A stretch of 46,079 nucleotides of DNA. Source: Candidatus Acidiflorens stordalenmirensis. GTDB taxonomy: Bacteria; Acidobacteriota; Terriglobia; Terriglobales; Acidobacteriaceae. The first letter of the stretch is position 1. Every line of letters starts with the position of its first letter. The notes beneath the pieces are model-generated. The model made no database searches. It saw only the letters and a list, made by a program, of their open reading frames with translations, and had not been told where the DNA came from. The DNA lies in assembly GCA_003139995.1 (NCBI GenBank), contig PLIC01000216.1:137-46215 (forward strand), written 5' to 3'. A program made the position numbers and the translations under genes. Below, piece by piece: positions 24,989-34,784 of the stretch.

Positions 24989-27154
24989 TCATTCCGTCGC
25001 TACATCCTGACCATAGAGCCTTCGCAGCAGGAAGAATTCATTAATCGGGCGGTCGTCCGTAAGCGCGGGAGTAGCCGGCGAGAGCGCGATGATGGCATCA
25101 GTGGACGACTGGTGGGAAAGAAGCAGATTCATCTGCTCTTCTGGCGACGGCGCGGGCCCCCATTCCATCATGTCGGAGACTGCGCCCGGCGGCATCCGTG
25201 CCAACAATTCCGCCGCGGTCCGGACTGGAATGGGGCGTTCACTCGCCAGGAAGTGCCAGCCCCACCCTCCCATCCCGCGAAACACGCGAACGTAAGGAAA
25301 GGAACTCTTGATCGCCCGCGCTACCGCCGCTTGCGTGGGATCGGACGCCACGGGTAGCCATTGCTGCAGGATCCCGCCCGGCTCCAATCGCTGTTTGGCA
25401 ACGGCGTAGAAGTCCTGCGAATATAGCAGGCTCGAACCCGCCGCCGGCACCGGCGGAGGAGGGTCCACGATAATGGCGTCATACTTGGCGGGGGAACGTT
25501 CCAGGAAGCGCCGACCGTCGTCGATGACCACATGCGCGAGCGGCGACGCCATCACCTCGGCTGCATCCGCGTGGTAATAACTGAAGAGCCGCGGCACGCT
25601 GGGCACAAGCTCGACCGCTGTAGTGGAAATATTCCAAGCAATGGCCGAGCGGAACGTAGTTCCCATACCGAAACAGATGATCAGGGCACTGTGGGGTGTG
25701 TGGTCGAGCGAGGCCAGCGTGATGTGTGCCATCATCTTAGTGATGGGGGTGAGGATGGTCATCCCCGTCCCATTCACCAGAAGCCGCCGCTTCATGCCTT
25801 CTCCTGCGGCAGTCACGGTTGCGGTCGAATCGCGCAGCACTCTTCGGCCATGGAACTGGGTTTCGAAATCTTTAGTCGTCAGCAAGACCGACAGCGCCAG
25901 CAGCAGAATGCCGTAGGCCGACGCGCGACTGAGTATCTGGAAGCCGGGTACGCGCCGGCTGGGAAACGCCATTGCGAACCACGGCAGGGCAAACAGAAGC
26001 ACGGACCAGTGCTCGCCTACCAGAGGCAGCAAGAGGAATCCGCAAACCAGCGGACCCATGATGCACCCCACCACGTTGACGGCATAGGCGCGACCGGCCC
26101 GGTCGGGATCGCCTCCAGACCACCGGTCCACCAGCATGGGCGTGAGGAATCCGATCATTCCCGCAAATGGCATGACGCCCAGAAAAACCCGGGCCAGCGG
26201 GTGCAAAGGAAGGCGCGCATCGCCGGTCAGCAGCGGCAGCATTCCCAGCAGCGCCAGTGAGATCCACGTGAGCCGGTTCTCCTGCGTTCGGCTGCGGCTC
26301 CAGTAGCGGTAAATCTGCGATCCCGCAAACGTGGCCGACAGGTACGCCACCAGGATCATGCCAAAGGAATAGACGACCGGGCCCATATAGGGCGTGAAGA
26401 GCCGAATCCATATCAACTCCATGCCCATAGTGGCCAGCCCGGTCGTGAACAGTAGGACCAACACGCTTTCGTGGCTGCCGGTGGCGCCATGGGCAGCGGC
26501 GGGAGGGCTTGAGGTGCGCGGCTGACCCGGGCGAGTGGCGAGTGAAACAACAAACGCAGAAGCCGCGATGACCACATTCAGAGCCGCCCCAATCCGCAGG
26601 GTCTTATGAAGGCCGTATGGCTCGATGAGGAGCAACGGCAGGAACGAACCCAGCACCGCGCCCAGCACATTCGCAAGATAGAGAAAACTGAAAGACCGGC
26701 GATCGCTTTCTTGCTGGCGGTTGCGGATCGCGAACATGGCCACTGGAATGGTCGCCCCCATGCACGCGCAAAACGGAACCATGGTCGCGGCCAGCCACAC
26801 TCCTGAGATCAAGTAGTAGGCGGCCGAAGACACCGCCGCGCGATCCGCCAGCCCCTCCAGCAGGCCATGCCCCCAAACCAGTTCCGCCGGAACCACCAGA
26901 GCGGACAACCCGATCATGAGCTCAAGCAGGGCGTACAGTCGCAGCGCAGGAAAGCTGATGCGGTCTCCATAGCGGCGCACCGCCGCGCCCGCGAACCATG
27001 ATCCCGCCCCCAGTCCCGCCATGAACACGGAAAGGACGATCGAGGTCAGGGCCGTGGTTACGCCAAACTGCGCCATCGACAGCCGCAACCATATGAGTTC
27101 GCACAGAACGCTACAGAATCCCGAGACAAAGAAAAACACAAAATACCACGCCAT
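24989..27154 (-). CDS. Fused membrane transporter-like/spermidine-synthase-like protein
   Basis: A 721-residue protein. The N-terminal 450 residues have about twelve to fourteen membrane segments in two MFS-like halves; SGFCSVLCELIWLR and its internal echo TGLATMGMELIWIRLF mark the two halves. The C-terminal part is a spermidine-synthase-like methyltransferase fold: LIICFGMGTTFRSAI, AVELVPSVPRLFSYYHAD, HVVIDDGRRFLE, YDAIIVDPPPPVPAAGSS and LYSQDFYAVAKQRLEPGGIL. The ATG at 27154 is used because AAAGG precedes it at normal spacing; the longer frame to 27292 is not protein-like. Classic polyamine-synthase residues are only partly kept, so true spermidine synthesis is doubtful. The substrate is unknown. 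Confidence 0.83.
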   Translation of the reverse strand: MAWYFVFFFVSGFCSVLCELIWLRLSMAQFGVTTALTSIVLSVFMAGLGAGSWFAGAAVRRYGDRISFPALRLYALLELMIGLSALVVPAELVWGHGLLEGLADRAAVSSAAYYLISGVWLAATMVPFCACMGATIPVAMFAIRNRQQESDRRSFSFLYLANVLGAVLGSFLPLLLIEPYGLHKTLRIGAALNVVIAASAFVVSLATRPGQPRTSSPPAAAHGATGSHESVLVLLFTTGLATMGMELIWIRLFTPYMGPVVYSFGMILVAYLSATFAGSQIYRYWSRSRTQENRLTWISLALLGMLPLLTGDARLPLHPLARVFLGVMPFAGMIGFLTPMLVDRWSGGDPDRAGRAYAVNVVGCIMGPLVCGFLLLPLVGEHWSVLLFALPWFAMAFPSRRVPGFQILSRASAYGILLLALSVLLTTKDFETQFHGRRVLRDSTATVTAAGEGMKRRLLVNGTGMTILTPITKMMAHITLASLDHTPHSALIICFGMGTTFRSAIAWNISTTAVELVPSVPRLFSYYHADAAEVMASPLAHVVIDDGRRFLERSPAKYDAIIVDPPPPVPAAGSSLLYSQDFYAVAKQRLEPGGILQQWLPVASDPTQAAVARAIKSSFPYVRVFRGMGGWGWHFLASERPIPVRTAAELLARMPPGAVSDMMEWGPAPSPEEQMNLLLSHQSSTDAIIALSPATPALTDDRPINEFFLLRRLYGQDVATE

Positions 27155-27585
27155 TCTTTTTGCCTTTCCGAACCGAACTTCGCGCTGTACGCAAAAATCG
27201 GAGACAGTGACTGCCTCCGGATGCGCTTTTCGCTTCACGGTGGAAGAGACGCCATGACACACCAAACATACCCACATCCTGTCCCGGGGCAATAGGGAGG
27301 ATGGCTAGGGTTGTCGGGCGTCAAATCACCGCAAGATTCACAAGACAGCACTATACACGCTCAGGACTGAACCAATTAGTTACTTTTGTAAGATCGCAGT
27401 CACCCATTAAGTGGTTCTTAGGCGATTCGGCGGTGGGTGCCCTGCTTCTCGCCCTTGTCGAGAAGCGGAACTTTTCGCCGCGATTACCTAGTGAGGTGTC
27501 CCGCGAGTTCGCGGCATAAATCCACACGGTCATCCGGAGCTAAGCAAAGGACCTATGGATTTGAATTCGCACTGCATGGGTCTTT

Positions 27586-27610
27586 CCCCTTCAGCTCCGC
27601 TCAGGGTCAG
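27586..27610. repeat. Dispersed TTCGGCTTCG/CAGGG element, copy 2 (divergent)
   Basis: CCCCTTCAGCTCCGCTCAGG followed by GTCAG: the same pattern as copies 1 and 3 with several substitutions. Confidence 0.45.
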
Positions 27611-27837
27611 GACGACGGTTCGAACTTATGTCGCGAATTTACGGGACACGACACGAGTTCGTTGTTCGATCCTTGTTTCGTCAGCATTGGACGCTATGCG
27701 CCGTCGCCGCGCCAACATCCAAGTGCCTCAACTCTGATCGTCATGCCGTGGAATCTGAAGCGCTACCCCGGCGCCGATGAAGATTCGATCACGGCGGCGT
27801 AAAACCAGGGCCCGCTCCGGTGCTGGCCGTCCGGCCG

Positions 27838-27867
27838 CCCACTTTTCGAAAAGCGCGAAAACTAGGG
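27838..27867. repeat. A-rich-loop hairpin, copy 1
   Basis: CCCACTTTTCG pairs with CGAAAACTAGGG across an AAAAGCG loop, followed by CACCCGC. It has the same plan as the hairpins at 30610 and 43752: stem, A-run loop starting after CG, then a conserved G-rich/CACCC 3' flank. Confidence 0.5.
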
Positions 27868-27991
27868 CACCCGCGTTTTCTTCTCTGCCAACAATAAGAA
27901 CAACCAACTCGTTCCGCTCAAGCTCGGCTTGGGCCGGGGGTTTTCGCCAGTCCGCGGATTCACGGTAACGGCCGTAAACCGGAGTCAAAAC

Positions 27992-28026
27992 AAAAGGCCG
28001 CTCTGTCGAGCAGCCTTTCTTATTTC
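27992..28026 (-). terminator. Rho-independent terminator of the radical SAM gene
   Basis: Read on the minus strand, AAGGCTGCTC-GACA-GAGCGGCCTT is a 10-bp stem with one mismatch and a 4-base loop, followed by TTGTTTTG. It sits 35-70 bases after the stop codon. Confidence 0.75.
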
Positions 28027-28028
28027 TT

Positions 28029-28063
28029 GAGCTAAGAGCTAAAAGCCAAGAGCTAGAAGTTAG
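28029..28063. repeat. Heptamer array at the 3' end of the radical SAM gene
   Basis: Five units, GAGCTAA and close variants, in exact 7-bp register. The array overlaps the stop codon of the radical SAM gene (28060-28062) by its last unit. Confidence 0.85.
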
Positions 28064-30213
28064 TCTCCCGCCACCGGCTCGCCAACTTCTTCACTCTCTT
28101 TCACCTCTTTCGCGGCGCCGTTTCCATTTGCCGGAGCGATCGCGCCCAGCGGGATGAATCCGCCTTCATTCGACGTTGCCGGTTTCTCTTTCAGGACAAC
28201 CTCCCGATAGAGCTGCGCCATGCGCGCGTCGTAGGCCGCGTCGTTCTTGATCTTGTTGTCTTTAGCCTTGTTGTCGCGGGCCCGCATCTTCTCTTCGCGC
28301 GCCGTCTTCGCAATGCCCAACCTGTCGAGATCGTGCTGCACTTCGCGCGTAACAATCTCTTCCCGCAGGTAGAGCGTGTGCTCTTTGTCTTCCATGTTGA
28401 CTTTCTTGCCGCCCGCGAATATCTCGTGACGCCCGTGCTCTTCATACCACTTAGTAAGAGTCGACGTCATGTGCATCTTCTCGATGATGTTGCGCCAGCC
28501 CACGCCCGTGTTGTAAGCGCAGAAGCTGATCTCGCCTTCCTGCGTCGCGTACGGAATGATGCACTGCTCGGTGCGCCGGAAGTCGTAGTTAAACAGATCC
28601 TGGAACCACATCCCGGCGATGAACAGAAAGTTCCACCGGTCTTGACGCCGCTTCATCACGTCGTCAATCGTCCGGTCCGGACCGACCTTGCCGTAGTTCC
28701 TGCCCGTGGCATTGAAATTCTTGTCGAACTTCTTGAGCAGGTCCATCATCTTGAAGTGCGTCGGCGACTGGAACGAGTCGTAGTTCTTCATCAGCGCCAG
28801 CGCCATTCCGAACACGGTCCAGAATTTGCTGCGGGCCGCATCGTTGATCTTGGCAATATCCTTGGCGAGTTGGTCGCCCTTAAGAAACGCCGTAACTGGT
28901 ACCGCTTCCTTAGTTTCTTTATCAATCATGACCGCCATCCCCGTTCCGCAATTGGGATGACAGCCGCAGGAGAGTTGGCCCCAGTCGTTGTTTGATTCCT
29001 GGGCGTGCATTACGTCGGCCCAGTCGGAGAAAGTGCTCATGAAACTGATGGGGAACCAGTCGCGGGCGGGTTCGCCGAGGCCGGTTTGACTTTTTACGTC
29101 GTGGGCTAAGTGCGCCAGCGTGTAACGCTGTGCGATCCGCCGTTCGTCGGTGATGGCTTCGTCGCGGCCGGTGAAAGAAACAGGCTGGAAGCTGAGGAAG
29201 CCGATCTTCTTCGGATTGTCGAGCGCGAACTGAATGATCCGTCCGACCTGCTCGTTGTTGATGCCGTTGATGATGGTGATGACGGGCACGATTTCGCAAC
29301 CGGCGCGATGCAGATTGTCGATCGCTTTCAGTTTTACGTCGAACAGGTTGCCGACGGCGCGATGATCATTGGCGGCGTTGCCGATGCCGTCAAACTGCAG
29401 GTAGGCGTAACGCACGCCGGCTTCAACCGCCTGTTGCGCGAATTCAAAACTCTTGGCGAACTCAATCCCGTTGGTTGCGGCCTGCACGCTGTTGAAGCCG
29501 ACTTTGCGGGCGTAACGAACCGCGTCGAGGAAATAGGGCGAAAGCGTGGGCTCGCCGCCGGAAAACTGCACCGACATCTGACGGCGCGGCTTGAGGGTGA
29601 TGGCGTTGTCGAGCACGGTCTTGATTTCTTCCCAGGTGAGTTCGTGGACGAAGCCGACCTGGTTGGCGTCCATGAAGCAGGGATCGCACATCATGTTGCA
29701 GCGGTTGGTGAGATCGACGGTGAGCACGGCGCCGCGTCCATACTTCAGGGTGGAAGAACCGTGGTGATGCAGCTTCTCGTCGCCATGGGCGCGGATATCG
29801 CGGCCGGGAAAAACCTCTTCGAGGTGACGCGAGAATTCGAGGTCGAAGGACATCAGGTCTTCGAAGTGCCCGTGCTTGGGGCAGTCCTTGACCATCCAGA
29901 GCTTGCCTTCGCGTTCGACGATCTGGGCCTTGATCTCGCCGACCTTTTCGTTCGTCAGAACGTCGACCGGCAAGTGGCCGTCGAGGATCTGCTGACGAAT
30001 TTCAGGCACGCACTTGGGACAAAGCGAATCGGTGGTGCGCGGCCAGCCGAGCGGCGGCTTTGACTTTTCCCAGGACTTGAGCAGGGGCTTGTCGGACCAC
30101 TTCGGAGTCGGCGACGCATTCGGAGCAACGCGGTTCAGGCGTTCAAACACTGCCCATGCGCCCGTGGCGGCAACGGTCACGGCCTTCTCGACATATTTAA
30201 TCGGCTTGTGCAT
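28060..30213 (-). CDS. Tes/MSS-like radical SAM protein (COG1964-type)
   Basis: A 717-residue radical SAM protein. The N-terminal metal-site candidate is C65-PK-C68 plus C111-PK-H114 (SLCPKC and KDCPKHGHFEDL). The SAM cluster motif is C172-NMM-C176-DP-C179 (DLTNRCNMMCDPCFMD), followed by the SGGEPTL motif at 218-224. Extra cysteines are C416-G-C418-HP-N-C422 and C551/C565 (CIIPYATQEGEISFCAYNTG). This N-terminal zinc-ribbon-like pair, CHPxC segment and C-terminal CxxxYATxxGxxxxC pattern matches the family that includes archaeal tetraether synthase (MJ0619). The last 80 residues are charged and variable. ATG 30213 is preferred to 30297 because the extension is not protein-like. Linking lipid tails is an inferred role. 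Confidence 0.85.
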   Translation of the reverse strand: MHKPIKYVEKAVTVAATGAWAVFERLNRVAPNASPTPKWSDKPLLKSWEKSKPPLGWPRTTDSLCPKCVPEIRQQILDGHLPVDVLTNEKVGEIKAQIVEREGKLWMVKDCPKHGHFEDLMSFDLEFSRHLEEVFPGRDIRAHGDEKLHHHGSSTLKYGRGAVLTVDLTNRCNMMCDPCFMDANQVGFVHELTWEEIKTVLDNAITLKPRRQMSVQFSGGEPTLSPYFLDAVRYARKVGFNSVQAATNGIEFAKSFEFAQQAVEAGVRYAYLQFDGIGNAANDHRAVGNLFDVKLKAIDNLHRAGCEIVPVITIINGINNEQVGRIIQFALDNPKKIGFLSFQPVSFTGRDEAITDERRIAQRYTLAHLAHDVKSQTGLGEPARDWFPISFMSTFSDWADVMHAQESNNDWGQLSCGCHPNCGTGMAVMIDKETKEAVPVTAFLKGDQLAKDIAKINDAARSKFWTVFGMALALMKNYDSFQSPTHFKMMDLLKKFDKNFNATGRNYGKVGPDRTIDDVMKRRQDRWNFLFIAGMWFQDLFNYDFRRTEQCIIPYATQEGEISFCAYNTGVGWRNIIEKMHMTSTLTKWYEEHGRHEIFAGGKKVNMEDKEHTLYLREEIVTREVQHDLDRLGIAKTAREEKMRARDNKAKDNKIKNDAAYDARMAQLYREVVLKEKPATSNEGGFIPLGAIAPANGNGAAKEVKESEEVGEPVAGD

Positions 30214-30466
30214 TCTGCTCTCGCTTTCCTCAGCTCGGGAGTTAGAAATGTCCCCGCGGTCCCGCGTACGGGAACCAGCGTGAATAGACTTGTCCACGAG
30301 GAAACCTACCTGTGAAAACCCAGAAGTTTCGATGCGTGGAATGGGTCACGGTGATCCTATTGAAAGCGCAGTCGTTACGCACGAAGAAGTCAATGAAGGG
30401 GAGAAAAACGGGGTTAAGCGGGGAATTGGGGGATTTTATGGGCGTAAGTTGTTGAAAAGGCAGGGG

Positions 30467-30536
30467 CAGCTCTCAGCTCTCAGCTTTCGGCTTTCAACTC
30501 TTAGCTGTTGGCTCTTAGCCGTTAGCTCTTGGCTTA
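30467..30536. repeat. Ten-unit heptamer array
   Basis: Exactly ten 7-bp units, starting CAGCTCT twice and drifting through TAGCTGT to TGGCTTA. It is the longest single-polarity array in the window. Its unit class is the reverse complement of that at 28029-28063, 2.4 kb away on the far side of the radical SAM gene. Confidence 0.9.
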
Positions 30537-30609
30537 TTCTCCGTGCGAGTTCGCTTGGTTCAACGCTCCGCAAACGGCGCGTTAGGACGGGGCAGCCCGC
30601 GTCGTCGCT

Positions 30610-30631
30610 CGTCTCGAAAAAACGCGAGACG
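30610..30631. repeat. A-rich-loop hairpin, copy 2
   Basis: CGTCTCG pairs perfectly with CGAGACG across the loop AAAAAACG, followed by TGGGGCGCCCGG. The loop and 3' flank match copies 1 and 3; the stem sequence is different but still pairs. Confidence 0.6.
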
Positions 30632-31020
30632 TGGGGCGCCCGGCTTTCACTCTTGGCTGCGATGGAACCTCTGCGGCTCTTCCCTTATTCTTCCTTGCCC
30701 TGGAGAAGACAGGATACGCCTTGGAGTATATTCAGCAGCTTGAATCAGATCAGCGTCGCTGAGGCTGGGATCCTGATCTCACAAGTTGGCACTAATAGGC
30801 CAGCATGACGAACACGGATGGGCCAATGTAAAGAAAACGATGTTCTGCTAGAATGTGCGCCGAGGTCCGAGGGTAGGTTCTGGACTCGGACAAGTTAGAC
30901 GGGCCCATCCTAAGAAGAGTTTCTCGAAGAGCCTCCGGGATTAAAATTGTGGCGGACCGCTGGAATCGATCTGGCCGATTATATTGGTAAGATTCCAAGC
31001 GGCTCGCGTAGGGGTGAGCC

Positions 31021-34000
31021 ATGGCATTGCACCCTGAACAGCGGAAGCACCATTTACCGGAAGAAGCGCCAGTCGTAGAAGACCCGATCCGATGGGACTT
31101 GGAAGAAAACGAAGACTGGCATCGCGATCTGGTTGAGCACAGCCAAGACCTGCTGTGCGCCCACGACCTCGAAGGCCGATTGCTGTCGGTCAATCCCGTT
31201 CCAGCGCGTCTGCTGGGTTACAGCGTAGAAGAAATGCTGCGCATGTGGCTGCAGGATGTTATCGATCCGCAATTCCGCGATCTGTGCGATGCCTATCTGG
31301 GCGAGATCGAGCGCACGGGAGAATCTCGCGGACTGATGGCGGTGATGACGCGATCGGGAGAACAGCGGATATTGGAGTATCACAGCACGCTGCGCACCGA
31401 GGGAGTGGCGACCCCCATTGTGCAAGGGATCGGGCGCGACGTCACGGAACGGGTGAGGGCGGAGCAGGCGTTGCGCGCGAGCAATGAAAAGCTGCTGGGT
31501 ACGGTGCGCGAACAGGAGCGGACGCTCCACGAGCTGACTCTGTTCCGGACGCTGCTGGACCAATCGAACGATGCCATTGAGGTAATCGATCCGGAGACCA
31601 TGCGCTTTCTCGATGTGAATGAGAGGGCATGCGCAGAGCTTGGATACAGCCGGGAAGAGCTTTTGTCGATGACCGTTTTTGACATCGACCCGAACATCGA
31701 CGAAGGTCGGCGCGCGTGGGTGCGTCAGCAGGTAAGGGAGTCGGGCTTCGCAATCGTAGAGAGAGTGCACCGGCGGAAAGATGGAACGACGTTTCCCGTG
31801 GAAGTCAATTTTCGGAGGGTGCAACTGGACCGGGAGTATGTCGTGGCCGTGACGCGCGACATCACGGCCCGGAAGCGGGCGGAGGAGGCGTTACGGGAGA
31901 CCAACGAAGAGCTGCTGAAGACGGCGCGCGAGCGGGAGCGAACGCTCCACGAGCTGACGCTGTTCCGGACGCTGCTGGACCAATCGAACGATGCCATTCA
32001 GGTAGTCGATCCGGAGACCCTGCGTTTTCTGGATGTGAATGAGAGGGCGTGCGTTGAACTCGGGTACAGCCGGGAAGAACTTTTGTCGATGACGGTTTTC
32101 GACATCGACCCGAACATCAACGAAGATTGGCGCGCGTTTATGCGGCAGCAGATGCAGGAGTCGGAATTCGCCATCATGGAAAGAGTGCACCGGCGGAAGG
32201 ATGGAACGACGTTCCCGGTGGAAGTGAATTCGCGAAGGGTGCGACTGGATAGGGATTATCGCGTGGGCGTGGTGCGCGACATCACGGAGCGCAAGCGGGC
32301 GGAGGAGGCGTTGCGGGAAAGCAAACTGCTATTCCGGACGGTGTACGAACGCTCTCCGATAGGCATTGCTATGGTGGATTCGCGCAGCGGGCAAATTCTG
32401 CAAGTCAATCCGAAGTCCTGCGAAATCGCCGGACGCAGCGAAGAAGAACTGCTGGGGATCGACGCAAGGAGCATTACCCACCCCGATGATGCTGGGCAAA
32501 CCAGCGAATACCTGCAGCAACTGGCCGAGGAAAAGGTGGCGAGTTACGGAACCGACAAAAGGTATGTTCACCCGGATGGATCGGTGCGCTGGGCGAGGGT
32601 TCTGGCGGTGCCGATGTGGGGTAAAGGCGAGACGCGCCGATGGCACATGGGTCTGATACAGGACATCACGGAACAAAAGCAGGCGGAGGAAGCGATCGCC
32701 ACCCTGGTGCAGGTGCGAGCCGACAGCAGCGAGAACTTTTTTCACTCGATGGCCGGTCAGCTCGCCAAGTGCCTGGAGGCCGACTATACGATGATTGGGG
32801 AACTCATCGAAGGCGAAGAATGCAAGGTGAGAACGATTGGTGTCTGTGATCATGGCGTGATCGCGGAGAACTTCACTTACGATTTGGCTCATACTCCCTC
32901 CGAAACAGTCATGCGGCAAGGCGCCTGCTCTCATGTTGCCGGCGTGTCAGGGATGTTCCCGAAAGACGTTTGGCTCAAACAAATGAAGATGGAGGGATAT
33001 GCCGGGACGCCTTTGCGCGATTCGCAAGGGCGTGTGATTGGCGTCATGGTGGCGCTCTACACGCGGCCGCTGGCGAATGCAAAATTCGCGGAAATAATTC
33101 TGCAACTGTTCTCGACGCGAACGGCGGCGGAGATCGAGCGCAAGCGCGCCGAGGAGGCCTTGCGGCAAAGCGAGGAACGGTTCCGGGTGGCAATAAGGAA
33201 TTCTCCGATTACGGTGTTCAACCTGGACCGGGATTTGCGTTACACCTGGATGTACAATCCTCAACTTCCGGGGCGGATGAGCGATCATTTGGGAAGGACG
33301 CAAGGCGAGTTCTACAGCCCTGAGGACGCTGAGCGCATCACTGAAATCCGGCGGCGGGTGCTCGAGACCGGGGTGGGAACGCGTCATGAAACACAGATCG
33401 TGGATAGCGGTCGAACGCACTACTTCGATACGACGATCGAACCGGTTTTGGACGCGGCGGGCAAGGTGATTGGAATCACCGGCGCCGCCACGGACGTCAC
33501 CGCGCTCCGCGAAGCAACCGAGGCGCTGCGCGAAGCCAAAAGAAAGCTCACCGAAGAAAAGCTTTATCTGGAGCAGGAAATCCATACGGAACTGGGGTTT
33601 GCGGAAATCATCGGGCAGAGCAAGGCCTTGCAAGCCGTCATGGAGCAGGTGGGGAAAGTGGCAGGCAGCGATGCCACCGTGCTGCTGCTGGGCGAAACGG
33701 GAACAGGGAAGGAACTGGTGGCGCGTGCGATCCACCGCTTGAGCCAGCGCGCCAACAATAGTTTCATCAAGATGAATTGTGCGGCGATTCCGTCGGGGCT
33801 GCTGGAGAGCGAGTTATTCGGCAATGAGAAGGGCGCGTTCACGGGAGCGGTGAGCAAGAAAATTGGTCGAATCGAACTGGCCGACAAGGGCACGCTGTTT
33901 CTGGACGAGATCGGGGAGATTTCGCTGGCGCTGCAACCGAAGCTGCTGCGGGTTTTGCAGGATCAGGAGTTCGAACGGCTGGGCGGAACCCATACCTTGA

Positions 34001-34551
34001 AGGTGGATTTTCGTTTGATCGCAGCGACGAACCGCAATTTGGCTGATGTCGTACGACAGCACGAGTTCCGGAGCGATTTGTATTACCGGCTGAACGTGTT
34101 TCCGATCCGCGTGCCGCCGTTACGGGAACGGCGCGACGACATCCGGTTGCTGGTGGAACACTTTGTGCAGAAGTGCGCGCGCCGGATGAACAAGTCGATC
34201 ACCAGCATTCCAAAGAGAACCATGGACGCGCTGATGGGGTGGGAGTGGCCGGGGAATGTGCGGGAGTTGGAGAATTTTATCGAGCGGTCGGTGATTCTGA
34301 CGCAAGGTTCGGTGCTGGTGTCGCCGTTAAGCGAACTGAAGCCGATTAGCACAACCGCGGAGGAGAAAGCCGTGGATGAGAGTCTGGAGGCGGCGGAACG
34401 CGAGCACATTCTGCGCGCTTTGCGGGAGAGCCACGGGCAGATTGGCGGGCTGAAAGGCGCAGCCATGCGGTTGGGATTGAAGCGGACAACGCTGCAATCG
34501 AAGCTGAAGCATTTTGGAATCGATCCGCGGTCAAAACCGCCGGAGCAGTAG
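31021..34551 (+). CDS. Sigma-54-dependent activator with five PAS domains and a GAF domain
   Basis: A 1176-residue regulator. PAS domains lie at about 33-150, 168-285, 308-425, 433-555 and 715-840, with a GAF domain at about 560-705. PAS 2 and 3 are a 140-residue tandem duplication. The AAA+ domain (about 868-1100) has Walker A GETGTGKE at 891-898, the sigma-54 contact loop GAFTGA at 938-943, LFLDEIGE for Walker B and the [13 protein letters not shown] segment. A Fis-type helix-turn-helix closes the protein ([19 protein letters not shown]). No receiver domain is present, so input comes from the PAS/GAF part. The ATG at 31021 has GGGGTGAG 4-11 bases upstream. Targets are unknown. Confidence 0.94.
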   Translation: MALHPEQRKHHLPEEAPVVEDPIRWDLEENEDWHRDLVEHSQDLLCAHDLEGRLLSVNPVPARLLGYSVEEMLRMWLQDVIDPQFRDLCDAYLGEIERTGESRGLMAVMTRSGEQRILEYHSTLRTEGVATPIVQGIGRDVTERVRAEQALRASNEKLLGTVREQERTLHELTLFRTLLDQSNDAIEVIDPETMRFLDVNERACAELGYSREELLSMTVFDIDPNIDEGRRAWVRQQVRESGFAIVERVHRRKDGTTFPVEVNFRRVQLDREYVVAVTRDITARKRAEEALRETNEELLKTARERERTLHELTLFRTLLDQSNDAIQVVDPETLRFLDVNERACVELGYSREELLSMTVFDIDPNINEDWRAFMRQQMQESEFAIMERVHRRKDGTTFPVEVNSRRVRLDRDYRVGVVRDITERKRAEEALRESKLLFRTVYERSPIGIAMVDSRSGQILQVNPKSCEIAGRSEEELLGIDARSITHPDDAGQTSEYLQQLAEEKVASYGTDKRYVHPDGSVRWARVLAVPMWGKGETRRWHMGLIQDITEQKQAEEAIATLVQVRADSSENFFHSMAGQLAKCLEADYTMIGELIEGEECKVRTIGVCDHGVIAENFTYDLAHTPSETVMRQGACSHVAGVSGMFPKDVWLKQMKMEGYAGTPLRDSQGRVIGVMVALYTRPLANAKFAEIILQLFSTRTAAEIERKRAEEALRQSEERFRVAIRNSPITVFNLDRDLRYTWMYNPQLPGRMSDHLGRTQGEFYSPEDAERITEIRRRVLETGVGTRHETQIVDSGRTHYFDTTIEPVLDAAGKVIGITGAATDVTALREATEALREAKRKLTEEKLYLEQEIHTELGFAEIIGQSKALQAVMEQVGKVAGSDATVLLLGETGTGKELVARAIHRLSQRANNSFIKMNCAAIPSGLLESELFGNEKGAFTGAVSKKIGRIELADKGTLFLDEIGEISLALQPKLLRVLQDQEFERLGGTHTLKVDFRLIAATNRNLADVVRQHEFRSDLYYRLNVFPIRVPPLRERRDDIRLLVEHFVQKCARRMNKSITSIPKRTMDALMGWEWPGNVRELENFIERSVILTQGSVLVSPLSELKPISTTAEEKAVDESLEAAEREHILRALRESHGQIGGLKGAAMRLGLKRTTLQSKLKHFGIDPRSKPPEQ
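31500..32339 (+). repeat. 420-bp in-frame tandem duplication (PAS 2 and PAS 3)
   Basis: Sequence from about 31500 is repeated from about 31920 with long near-identical blocks, for example around 31528 and 31948 (CACGAGCTGAC then TGTTCCGGACGCTGCTGGAC). Several stretches differ only at single bases, so the duplication is recent or kept homogeneous. Confidence 0.85.
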
Positions 34552-34562
34552 TTCCCCGCGGA

Positions 34563-34597
34563 TTAGTGGATAGTGGTCGGTGGTCGGTGGTCAGCCC
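34563..34597. repeat. Heptamer array after the sigma-54 activator gene
   Basis: Five units, TTAGTGG, ATAGTGG, TCGGTGG (twice) and a degenerate TCAGCCC. It starts 11 bases after the stop codon. The unit class resembles that at 15374-15408. Confidence 0.8.
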
Positions 34598-34704
34598 GCC
34601 GGGGCGACGGTCGTTGCCGTACTTTTCTCTTTGTATATACTTACGTCCCAACTCGGTTGACCCGACCGAGATGACAGCCTACCATTACGCTTTTGCGTGC
34701 GGGC

Positions 34705-34727
34705 GAGTTCGGCTTCGCTCAGGGCAC
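34705..34727. repeat. Dispersed TTCGGCTTCG/CAGGG element, copy 3
   Basis: GAGTTCGGCTTCGCTCAGGG followed by CAC. It is nearly identical in its core to copy 1. Confidence 0.5.
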
Positions 34728-34784
34728 GTCCGCAGCCACACGAGCAGAATATACTTGCATTTTTCATTGGGGAAGATCCATCGG

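Larger units (their letters stand above)
27155..28059. other. Gene-poor stretch of about 900 bases
   Basis: No reading frame here looks like a conserved protein. It contains one dispersed element (27586-27610), one A-rich-loop hairpin (27838-27867), a terminator for the radical SAM gene (27992-28026) and a heptamer array that reaches the stop codon (28029-28063). The rest may be decayed sequence. A short plus-strand frame starting MPWNLKRYPGADED at 27743 is noted but not called. Confidence 0.55.
30214..31020. other. Divergent gap of about 800 bases before the sigma-54 activator
   Basis: No gene is supported. It contains a ten-unit heptamer array (30467-30536) and an A-rich-loop hairpin (30610-30631). 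The 200 bases before the activator start hold no clear sigma-70 or sigma-54 promoter. A plus-strand frame at 30290-30808 runs through the array and is rejected. Confidence 0.55.
34552..34784. other. Gap between sigma-54 activator and PIG-L genes
   Basis: About 230 bases with no gene. It contains a five-unit heptamer array and the third dispersed TTCGGCTTCG element. GGGGAAG at 34769-34775 is the ribosome site for the PIG-L start. Confidence 0.55.

Noticed and set aside
27301-27988. Several overlapping short frames on both strands in the gene-poor stretch
   Set aside because: Composition is not protein-like, frames on both strands overlap, no ribosome sites are seen and repeats run through them.
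30784-30805. Sigma-54 promoter (TTGGCAC ... GC) before the activator gene
   Set aside because: The GG to GC spacing does not fit the fixed 10-base rule; the -12 TTGC element is absent.
30290-30808. A 172-codon plus-strand frame
   Set aside because: It runs through the ten-unit heptamer array and a hairpin, and shows no protein-like pattern.
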